57,370 nt of DNA, taken from contig WGNL01000040.1 in the NCBI GenBank assembly GCA_016124585.1, positions 1 through 57,370 on the forward strand, read 5' to 3'. The stretch is from Bacteroidota bacterium. Lineage in GTDB: Bacteria; Bacteroidota; Bacteroidia; Chitinophagales; Saprospiraceae. Below the pieces are notes generated by a model. It did no database searches. It was not told where the DNA came from and saw nothing but the letters and a program-made list of their open reading frames with translations. Below, piece by piece: positions 36,080 to 43,051 of the stretch. Made by a program: the position numbers and the translations under genes. Every line of letters starts with the position of its first letter. Position 1 is the stretch's first letter.

Positions 36080-36423
36080 ATTCTGGGCCGAAAATAGTTT
36101 GGCCGAGGTATAAAATGTGGGAAGGGGGAAAAGGTTTTGGGAAGCTTATCACTTTGGAAATTTAATTCTACGTTTTAAACCTTTAAAGTCAAGATTGTCG
36201 CAATGGTTGTCGCCGCTTTGTCTTCGTAAAACGAAATGTCCTCGTAATACAGGCAATCGTGGTGTGGACGGGTCGCCTGCGGCAATTACAAAGCGGCGCA
36301 TAGCAAAGAAAACACAAGAAATACGTAGAATAGACGATTAGTAAAACGAAAAAAGTATACTTGCAGATAAATCAGGTCTTCTTGAAAAACATAATTCAAA
36401 CACTATTGTAAAACGAACCAAAC
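36080..36423. promoter_or_regulatory. Divergent regulatory region with inverted and direct repeats
   Basis: No gene is seen. An 11-bp inverted repeat (CGCCGCTTTGT 36211-36221 with 36288-36298) encloses a small hairpin (TTCGT/ACGAA, 36223-36235). The decamer GTAAAACGAA occurs three times in the same orientation (36226-36235, 36341-36350, 36408-36417), the last ending 6 nt before the permease ATG. TATACTTG (36356-36363) is a 7/8 match to the -7 box. The decamer may be an operator. Confidence 0.4.
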
Positions 36424-37698
36424 ATGCGTGATAAAATTGGACTTAAAGAAGCCATGTCGATTGGTATCGGCGGGATGGTTGGCGGTGGGATATTTGCCGT
36501 GCTGGGCCTTGCCGTTTCCATTGCCAAAGGAGGTACGCCAATAGCTTTTTTGTTTGCTGGAATCATCGCATTGCTGACTTCCTATAGCTATGTCAAACTC
36601 TCGTTGACCTATCCCGACCGGGGTGGCACTGTGAAATTCGTTAATGAAGGCTTCGGCAAATCGGTATTCAGTGGTGGAATCAACAACTTGCTTTGGGTTA
36701 GTTATATCATCATGCTTTCCCTATATGCCTCTGCATTTGGTTCTTATGCACCGAATTTATGGACCATTATTGATAAATCCACGGACTTTCATATTTATGC
36801 CAGTTTCGTGATAGTATTGGCGACGGCGATTAATTATTATAGTATAAAAGTAGTGGGGAAAATAGAATCCTATGCCGTTGTCATTAAGCTTTTAATTTTG
36901 CTATTATTTGTTGCTGTTGGCATTTATGGCCTGTTTGGAAATCCTAACCTCGCTCAGTTATCAGTCTCGAATTGGGAAGGCCCTGTAAAGCTTTTTACTG
37001 GCGGCATGGTGATTTTTGTAGCATACGAAGGTTTTGAACTCATTGCCAATGCGGCACCTGATATAGAAGACCCTAAAAAGAATATACCCAAAGCTTATTA
37101 TTATGCAGTCATTTTTGTCATTCTATTGTATATTATCATAGCAGCCGTGACGGTCGGTTCTTTGCCATTTAAGGAAATCAAGACGGCGGAGGATTATGTA
37201 TTGGCAGAAGCGGCTAAGCCAATGCTGGGGCAAATCGGGTTTTCGATTATCACCATTGCTGCCCTGATTTCTACTTTCTCAGCCATCAATGCCTCGCTGT
37301 ATGGCGGCAGTCGGGTGAGCTATGAAATCGCAGAAGATGACGAACTGCCGCACCAACTCACTGGCAAACTCTGGAATCAACCCATTGGCTTACTGATAAC
37401 TGCCATCGCTACTTTGTTGTTAACCAACCTGCTGCAATTGGAAAGTATCTCCACGGCTGGAAGCGTCGGATTTCTATTGGTTTTTGCGACTGTCAATTAT
37501 GTTGGGTTTAAACGCTATGATAAAATTGACGGCAACCGGATTATCCCTATTATTGGATTTCTGCTCTGCACCATCGCAACGGTGATTTTGATAAGCCAGC
37601 AATATTCCTCTAATAAAACGGGGGTTATTTTGGCTATTTCCATTGTTGCATTGTGTTTTTTGATGGAATGGGTTTATAAGAAAAAGGTGGGGGAATAG
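36424..37698 (+). CDS. APC-family amino-acid permease
   Basis: 424 residues with about 12 membrane helices. The first helix contains GIGGMVGGGIFAVLG, the unwound Gly-rich substrate site of the APC superfamily. FVAYEGFELIANAAPDIEDPKKNIPKA is the conserved helix 6 and loop, and SAINASLYGGSRVSYEIAEDDELP helix 8 and loop. It is a secondary transporter, probably an amino acid/cation symporter; substrate unknown. Directly downstream is the repeat array at 37759. Confidence 0.85.
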   Translation: MRDKIGLKEAMSIGIGGMVGGGIFAVLGLAVSIAKGGTPIAFLFAGIIALLTSYSYVKLSLTYPDRGGTVKFVNEGFGKSVFSGGINNLLWVSYIIMLSLYASAFGSYAPNLWTIIDKSTDFHIYASFVIVLATAINYYSIKVVGKIESYAVVIKLLILLLFVAVGIYGLFGNPNLAQLSVSNWEGPVKLFTGGMVIFVAYEGFELIANAAPDIEDPKKNIPKAYYYAVIFVILLYIIIAAVTVGSLPFKEIKTAEDYVLAEAAKPMLGQIGFSIITIAALISTFSAINASLYGGSRVSYEIAEDDELPHQLTGKLWNQPIGLLITAIATLLLTNLLQLESISTAGSVGFLLVFATVNYVGFKRYDKIDGNRIIPIIGFLLCTIATVILISQQYSSNKTGVILAISIVALCFLMEWVYKKKVGE

Positions 37699-37758
37699 CA
37701 CTAATGCCTTGATAGTACTTTGCATTTTTAAAACGGCAAGGAGTGGGCAGCAGGGAAA

Positions 37759-37958
37759 AGTACTGCAAGGTGGGCTTTGCAGTACTGCAAGGTGGGCTTT
37801 GTAGTACTATATGGTGGGCTTTGTAGACTGCAAGGTGGGCTTTGTAGTACTATATGGTGGGCTTAAAGTTCCTCAAGGTGGGCTTTGTAGTACTATACGG
37901 TGGGCTTTGTAGAACTGCAAGGTGGGCTTAAAGCTCCTCAAGGTGGGCTTTGAGGAAC
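37759..37958. repeat. Nine-copy phased repeat array (21/22-bp period)
   Basis: GGTGGGCTT occurs nine times at 37769, 37791, 37813, 37834, 37856, 37877, 37899, 37921 and 37942, steps of 22, 22, 21, 22, 21, 22, 22 and 21 bp, i.e. close to two helical turns. The 12-13 bp between copies fall into types: palindromic TTGCAGTACTGCAA, TTGTAGTACTATA, and AAAGTTCCTCAA. An inverted CCCACCTTG (37965-37973) closes the array and can pair with the last copy. No coding frame spans it. No cas gene is present and the units lack CRISPR spacers. Confidence 0.85.
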
Positions 37959-37973
37959 AATAACCCCACCTTG

Positions 37974-38336
37974 TTGGACTAAAATCTTGCTTTGAAATTG
38001 GGCATTAGGATTACTAAAGCTTCAAGGTTTAGTAATCCTGAAAGAAGGATGGTAAAAAAATGGCTAGCAAAAGCAGGATTTTTGCAAAAACTTGGATAAA
38101 TTCGCCCTGTTCAAATATGTATCTAGGAGAAAACCTGAAAAGCTGGATTGGCAGTTGGTTGATAAGCCAATAGCTCCAGCCTAAGCCAACAAATTAAAAC
38201 TTTAACATTTTATGCGTGATATACAGTAGTCTATTGGTGACAAAGCGGAAATACACGCAATTGTGTGTATGGACGGGATTGCGTGTATACGGAAGTTGTC
38301 ATCAATTAAAAATAAATAAAATACAAATTCAATCCA
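37974..38336. promoter_or_regulatory. Non-coding region with an 11-bp inverted repeat before the AT-rich island
   Basis: No gene is apparent. ATACACGCAAT (38251-38261) and its exact complement (38278-38288) flank a 16-nt loop, ending 48 nt before the ATG at 38337. It may be an operator or an mRNA hairpin. No convincing -33/-7 pair was found. Confidence 0.4.
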
Positions 38337-39041
38337 ATGGCAAAATCTACTTCCAATGGAATTAACTTAGAAGAAATTCACAAATCATGTGGAGAAATAT
38401 TTAGTACTGAATTATTAGAATCACCAAATGGACGTTCCTTAGCCTGTGGCATTTGGGATGCAATGATTGGCGACGATGGTTCTAATGATAATTGTATTGG
38501 AGAAAATTTTAATCAATTAATCCAAACACTAAAATCAGGCTGGTTTGAAGGATATATTCCAAATGGAGGCACAAGAATTCAATTTTATACTTACACCTAT
38601 ATCTTCTGGCTCTACCTATTTCTTGAAAGGATTGAGGTGATTTTAAATGAAATAGACCCAGAAAGGTCATATGCTCCGATAAATGATTTTTATAGAAAAT
38701 TAAATACGATGAATGAAATCAGACTTTGGGCTAACTTCATTAAGCATCCAAAAAATTTCATTTTCGTGCATTGGCCAGATTTCACATTTGTTGGGCAGGT
38801 CATTAGAAAGAATGCGAATACAAAAATTATCAATACTGCATACCTGAAAAATCACTATTCAAATGAGAAGCAAAATAAACCAGATGAATTAGATAATAAT
38901 GATGATGTTGTGGTTCAGTTCCCTAAATTGGTTGTCATCACGAAAGGCTTTTGCGATGATTTGACCAGTTTCATTAATTTCATTTGTGATAATAAAATGC
39001 TCAGAGATAAACTAAGAATCAAATCAAATAGGAAAAACTGA
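38337..39041 (+). CDS. AT-rich hypothetical protein, HEPN-like candidate
   Basis: 234 residues, no signal or membrane segment. I recognise no named family. The centre is helical (FYTYTYIFWLYLFLERIEVILNEI), followed by NEIRLWANFIKHPKNF with R129, N133 and H137. An Arg followed by an N-x-x-K-H word at the end of a long helix is common in HEPN-type RNase or nucleotide-binding domains, but the R-to-H gap (7) is a little longer than the usual 4-6. Base composition is much more AT-rich than the flanking genes, as for the next gene. It pairs with the GIY-YIG-like gene at 39126 across a large palindrome. A defence or toxin role is possible, not shown. Confidence 0.55.
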   Translation: MAKSTSNGINLEEIHKSCGEIFSTELLESPNGRSLACGIWDAMIGDDGSNDNCIGENFNQLIQTLKSGWFEGYIPNGGTRIQFYTYTYIFWLYLFLERIEVILNEIDPERSYAPINDFYRKLNTMNEIRLWANFIKHPKNFIFVHWPDFTFVGQVIRKNANTKIINTAYLKNHYSNEKQNKPDELDNNDDVVVQFPKLVVITKGFCDDLTSFINFICDNKMLRDKLRIKSNRKN

Positions 39042-39051
39042 TGACAACAAT

Positions 39052-39097
39052 GCATACCTGCCCATGCCCAGCAAAAGCTGGGCATGGGCAGGTATGC
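39052..39097. repeat. Perfect 21-bp palindrome with AAAA loop
   Basis: Positions 39052-39072 are the exact complement of 39077-39097, with a 4-nt AAAA loop. It is GC-rich within an AT-rich island, lies between two co-directional genes, and ends 28 nt before the ATG at 39126. It looks like a REP/MITE-type insertion or a strong transcript hairpin. Confidence 0.85.
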
Positions 39098-39125
39098 GGG
39101 ACGTCGGCAACCAAAAAAAATATAA

Positions 39126-40082
39126 ATGGCAAAAAGACTACCTACAGAGTTTGCGATTAACATGAATTTGGAGAAGATGATGATTCTTCAACAGGCTGAA
39201 TTAGGATTAGTGAGTCAATATGGATATTTCGATGAGTACAATCCTTGCCATCTATATTTTATTTGTAGAAGGCCAAGACTGGCTTTAAATCCTGCAAAAT
39301 TTGAAGCAACTGATGAATATATTCAGCTTGTTGTAAATGTCCATATAAAAGATGAAATTGAGGAGCGAGAATATAAGTTTGAAAACAACTTTGAAACAAG
39401 CAAAATTGAATTAAAATGTGAATATCCTTATAGCTTTTTTCAATTAACAAGTAATGGCGAAGTGCTAACGGGAGGAAAAATATCTCCATTCTTACAAAAG
39501 TTTCCAAGAATGTACACAAAAGCAGATTTTTTAGATTTGGAAGTTCTTTACATTGGTCAATCATTTGGGGTAGAAGGTGCAAGAACCGCACCCGATAGGT
39601 TGAAGAGCCATTCAACGCTACAAGGCATTTATGCAGAAGCGATTTCAAGGAATCCTGATAGTGAAATTTGGTTAGCCTTGGCTTCTTTTGCCCAGATTAA
39701 TATAACAATGATGGATGGGAGAACAAAATTTACAGATGAAGAATTAGAAATTGATAATAAGAGATGGATAGAAGTAACTAAAAAATTAAATTGGGAAGGA
39801 ATAAATGAACAACAAAAAATCAATTTTACAGAAGCTGCATTAATTAAATACTTTCAGCCAAAATACAATGTAATTTACAAAGATTCATTCCCAAATCCAG
39901 CACACAAGACATACTCTGAATGCTATGAGTTAGATATAAATGCAGTAGCAATAGAGATGCAAACATATGAGGTGGTAAATTGCTTCATGTATTCTGAGGC
40001 AGTAGAAAAAGCACCTTGGCATATGCATCATTTCTTACTCAATTCGACGGAAGAAAGGAAAAGCATATTCGAAATTATATAA
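39126..40082 (+). CDS. Protein with a divergent GIY-YIG-like nuclease domain
   Basis: 318 residues, cytoplasmic. The N-terminal ~130 residues are unrecognised. From ~137 the sequence has LEVLYIGQS with YIG at 142-144, R158 in DRLKSHS, and FTEAALIKYFQPKYN with E236 and the P-K-Y-N end at 245-248. The order YIG, Arg, Glu and Asn at these spacings is that of GIY-YIG nucleases. The usual GIY word is replaced by VLYIG-type residues, so the domain is divergent. AT-rich like its partner at 38337, suggesting both were acquired together. It may cut or nick DNA in a defence or mobile context; the target is unknown. Confidence 0.6.
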   Translation: MAKRLPTEFAINMNLEKMMILQQAELGLVSQYGYFDEYNPCHLYFICRRPRLALNPAKFEATDEYIQLVVNVHIKDEIEEREYKFENNFETSKIELKCEYPYSFFQLTSNGEVLTGGKISPFLQKFPRMYTKADFLDLEVLYIGQSFGVEGARTAPDRLKSHSTLQGIYAEAISRNPDSEIWLALASFAQINITMMDGRTKFTDEELEIDNKRWIEVTKKLNWEGINEQQKINFTEAALIKYFQPKYNVIYKDSFPNPAHKTYSECYELDINAVAIEMQTYEVVNCFMYSEAVEKAPWHMHHFLLNSTEERKSIFEII

Positions 40083-40111
40083 AGAGTTGGCAGCTACACT
40101 GCCGTTATCCT

Positions 40112-41539
40112 TCACCCCTCCCCCAACCTCCCCACCATCCCCCCAAACAAAAAGAAATGAAACGGCAGCATCGCATACCAGTACAATCGGCCCCAAAGCC
40201 CACGGGGTCGGAAGGTAGCCGTTTGTGTCAGCACCGATTCGCCATTTTTCTCTGAGATGCAGAACTCCAGCCAGGCATCGCCGGGGAGTTTCATTTCAGC
40301 GTAGAGGAGTAGGCGTTTGCCAACTCGGTCGGCCACCAGCACCCGCCAGAAGTCGAGGGAATCGCCAGCGTGTAACTGGTGCGCATGGGTACGGCCCCGT
40401 CGCAGCCCGACCCCACCGACCATTTTGTCGAGCAGCCCCCGCATTTTCCAGAGGACATTGCCGTAGTACCAGCCCTGCTGGCCGCCAAGCCGCCAGATTC
40501 GGTCGAGCACTTCATCCTCATGGCCTGTCACGATGCGGGTTTTCTCGTCCTTGAAGCAGCCGAATTTCGGCACTTCGATGTATTCCATCAGTTTCGGATT
40601 GGTGTTGAAGGAACTGAAAGCATCCTTCCAACTGCTTACGACCATGTGCTGTTCGATGCGCCGAAAGGCCAGCTCCACGGCGGTTTTGTAGGGCAAAAGC
40701 TCGATGCCCAACTCGGTAGCGAGGCTGTTCGGGCGGCAAATCACGTTGATTTTCATGCTGTCCACGAGGTTTTGCGCCAAACGGTAGGAGGTGGAAGTGA
40801 TGAAATACAGCCAGTAGGATGAGAGCTTCGGCGTCATGACCGGCACGGGGATGATGATGCGCCGTAGCCCCCGCACCTCAGCGAATTGCAGCAGCATCTG
40901 TCGGTAGCTCAGCACGTCCGGCCCGCCGATGTCGAAGTCTTGATGGTAGGTATTTTCCCGGCCCATCACCCCCGACAGAAACTGGATGACGTTGCGGATG
41001 GCGATGGGCTGGCACAGGGTGTTGAGCCATTTCGGGGCAACCATCACGGGCAGTTTTTCCACCAAATCCCGGATGATTTCAAAGGAAGCGCTGCCTGAAC
41101 CGACAATGATTCCCGCCCGCAGCACCGTGACTGGCACTTGGCCGCTTCGCAGGATTTTCTCCACTTCGAAGCGGCTGTTGAGGTGGTCGGAAAGCTCGTC
41201 CTCGTTGACGATGCCACTCAGGTAGATGATTTGGCGACATTGCGTAGCACCAACTAAACTCAGGAAGTTCTCGGCAGTTTGGGATTCCTTCTTCGCAAAG
41301 TCGCCTTTGGTGCTCATGGCGTGGATGAGGAAAAACGCCACATCAATATCATCGGGGAACACCGTCCCCGGCGCAGGGTCGAGGAAGTCCACTTCAATGA
41401 TTTTGATGTTCTCATGGGTTGGCCCATCGAAGCGCCTTTTGTTGCGGACGCAGCAGTACACCGTGTGCCCCAGTTCGAGCAGCACGGGAAGCAGTCGTTG
41501 GCCGATGTAGCCGTTGGCACCAGTGAGTAGGATTTTCAT
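40112..41539 (-). CDS. NAD(P)-dependent epimerase/SDR fused to DUF2867
   Basis: 475 residues. The N-terminal half is an atypical SDR (MKILLTGANGYIGQRLLPVL with TGANGYIG; IYLSGIVN; VLRAGIIVGSGSASFE), close to YbjT/NmrA-type NAD(P)-binding proteins. The C-terminal third is DUF2867 (DKMVGGVGLRRGR, GDSLDFWRVL, LLLYAEMKLPGDAWLEF, ATFRPRGLWGRLYWYAMLPFHFFLF). This fusion is repeatedly found near cryptochrome/photolyase genes. The substrate is unknown. Confidence 0.85.
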   Translation of the reverse strand: MKILLTGANGYIGQRLLPVLLELGHTVYCCVRNKRRFDGPTHENIKIIEVDFLDPAPGTVFPDDIDVAFFLIHAMSTKGDFAKKESQTAENFLSLVGATQCRQIIYLSGIVNEDELSDHLNSRFEVEKILRSGQVPVTVLRAGIIVGSGSASFEIIRDLVEKLPVMVAPKWLNTLCQPIAIRNVIQFLSGVMGRENTYHQDFDIGGPDVLSYRQMLLQFAEVRGLRRIIIPVPVMTPKLSSYWLYFITSTSYRLAQNLVDSMKINVICRPNSLATELGIELLPYKTAVELAFRRIEQHMVVSSWKDAFSSFNTNPKLMEYIEVPKFGCFKDEKTRIVTGHEDEVLDRIWRLGGQQGWYYGNVLWKMRGLLDKMVGGVGLRRGRTHAHQLHAGDSLDFWRVLVADRVGKRLLLYAEMKLPGDAWLEFCISEKNGESVLTQTATFRPRGLWGRLYWYAMLPFHFFLFGGMVGRLGEG

Positions 41540-41623
41540 GGGAGCTAAAACAGGGAAGGTGGGAAAATGTTAGGGTTGAAGCACGATTATGGATAACCAC
41601 TTTGGGCGCTAATTGAAAATCAA

Positions 41624-41662
41624 GGCTGTATTTCTTTTTTAACAGCTAAAAGAAATAAGGCC
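41624..41662. repeat. Short palindromic element (copy A)
   Basis: 39 nt with ends TATTTCTTTT (41629-41638) and AAAAGAAATA (41648-41657) flanked by GGC and GCC. The same ends bound the longer element at 42528-42654 on the other side of the DUF2071 gene. Confidence 0.6.
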
Positions 41663-41730
41663 GTAAAGTGTGCTAGCATTTTGTACAGTATGTTTTTGAA
41701 GCAATTTTCTTTAAAGTTAAGCATCCTACC

Positions 41731-42438
41731 TCATATCCTTTGCCTCGTCTCCACAGTTATCTCAGAGCCTTCCGCCAGCATGACCGAGGTAGGTTTCATG
41801 CCATTCAGGATGAGGAAATCCTCGCCGTAGTTCAGTGCAAAATCAGCTTTGATGTCGTAGTTTTTTACTTCGTAAACCTCCCATTTAGGGTGGGTGACTT
41901 GGTACTCGATGGTAGTATGCTCATCCTGTCGGGAATAGCCCCAGTAATGCTCGGTGATGAACTCCGCCTCGCTTCCCGGCAGCATGGGCTGGGCTTTCAT
42001 GTCCGCCTCCACTTGTATGGAATGCCATTGGCCGCCCCGTTTCCAGCTATATTCGATGGTCTGGGAATCGGGATTAGTCTGCCAGCGGTGGCGCATGGGC
42101 ATGAATTTGTAGTGCTCCTTGTAAATCGTATTGGCAACCCAAGCGATGGCCGCTTTGGGTACAAATTCGTTGATAAAAACGACGCCCCGCTTCCATTCGC
42201 CATCCTGGCAATAACGGACGTAGAAACGCAGGTTTACTTCTTCAAACTCGGTATGAAACGGAACCCAACAGTTTAGCAACCTAACTTTTTTAAAGAGGAA
42301 ACCAACGAGGCTGACATAGCAACGACCTTTCCAAATATCCAGTTCGGTGCCTTGAGGTAGGTACTTGAAAAGCAAAGAGGGCTCGACTTCGTAATTGGCA
42401 AGCGCCAATTTTCGCCACTGTGCGTTTAGGAAACTCAT
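41731..42438 (-). CDS. DUF2071 (YqjF-like) family protein
   Basis: 235 residues. MSFLNAQWRKLALANYEVEPSLLFKYLPQGTELDIWKGRCYVSLVGFLF is the typical start of DUF2071 proteins. Later blocks are WVPFHTEFEEVNLRFYV, GVVFINEFVPKAAIAWVANTIYKEHY and SRQDEHTTIEYQVTHPKWEVYEV. The function of the family is unknown; the fold is related to acetoacetate decarboxylase-like barrels. Members recur in light-inducible gene groups with photolyase homologues, as here. The gene is bracketed by the two palindromic elements. Confidence 0.85.
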   Translation of the reverse strand: MSFLNAQWRKLALANYEVEPSLLFKYLPQGTELDIWKGRCYVSLVGFLFKKVRLLNCWVPFHTEFEEVNLRFYVRYCQDGEWKRGVVFINEFVPKAAIAWVANTIYKEHYKFMPMRHRWQTNPDSQTIEYSWKRGGQWHSIQVEADMKAQPMLPGSEAEFITEHYWGYSRQDEHTTIEYQVTHPKWEVYEVKNYDIKADFALNYGEDFLILNGMKPTSVMLAEGSEITVETRQRI

Positions 42439-42527
42439 TTGATGTTATGGATTAGCGCATTGAAAATTAATAAGGAAGCCATTAACTACTCATGTTCTTT
42501 TCCTTGATGAAAAGAACCAAAAATCAA

Positions 42528-42654
42528 GACTGTATTTCTTTTTTAACGCTGTTGAACCTATCAAAACCCTAAACTAAACCAAACTCGCTGCGCTCAAACA
42601 GGGTTTAGTTTTTAACGGGTTTTGATAGGTTCAACAGCTAAAAGAAATAAGGCC
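42528..42654. repeat. Long nested palindromic element (copy B)
   Basis: 127 nt with the same ends as copy A. Inside is a perfect 20-bp inverted repeat (42550-42569 with 42617-42636), and within that a 10-bp one (AAACTAAACC 42571-42580 with 42602-42611), leaving a 21-nt loop. It can fold into one long hairpin. It resembles a miniature inverted-repeat element or a strong terminator. Confidence 0.75.
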
Positions 42655-42713
42655 ATCCAAAAAAAGCCAGCTTGATATTAAGTGGCAGTTTTAAGCACAA
42701 CTATCAATAATTT

Positions 42714-42998
42714 TCAAACGCCAACCTTTGTCACCTCTCGAATCATCTCGTAACTGAGCGGCTGCTGTTGCAAATCAGCGAAGCGGCGGATGGCGAAGTT
42801 CGGCTCGAAGGTGAATTTTTCACCACCCCGCATCGTCCAGCCCGTTTTAGGGTTTTGGATTTCGTTGAGCAGCAGCCCGATGCCGTTGGCGGACTTCACA
42901 ACGTCACGAATGCTGTACATTTTTTCCTTGATGGGCCGGTTCGGGATGTCGGCGATTTGTTCCGGTGTGAAATTGTCGTCTATGCAGATGATGTCCAT
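42714..42998 (-). CDS. Small hypothetical protein
   Basis: Starting at ATG 42998 (MDIICIDDNFTPEQIADIPNRP) it has 94 residues; the open frame upstream would overlap the photolyase gene region and lacks support. No signal or membrane segment. It looks like a small alpha/beta protein (YSIRDVVKSANGIGLLLNEIQNP, FEPNFAIRRFADL). I do not recognise a named family. It lies 53 bp downstream of the cryptochrome stop in the same direction, so it is probably in the same transcript. Confidence 0.65.
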   Translation of the reverse strand: MDIICIDDNFTPEQIADIPNRPIKEKMYSIRDVVKSANGIGLLLNEIQNPKTGWTMRGGEKFTFEPNFAIRRFADLQQQPLSYEMIREVTKVGV

Positions 42999-43051
42999 AA
43001 CTTGCCTTTTTTGCAAAAATAATAACCGAAATTGAAAGCAAAGGAATTGAA

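Noticed and set aside
36080-36423. Considered as a known riboswitch upstream of the permease
   Set aside because: The inverted repeats do not match any riboswitch consensus I know, and the three direct repeats fit protein binding better.
37759-37973. Repeat array considered as CRISPR
   Set aside because: The unit is 21-22 bp in total with no unique spacers, spacers fall into few types, and no cas gene is in the window.
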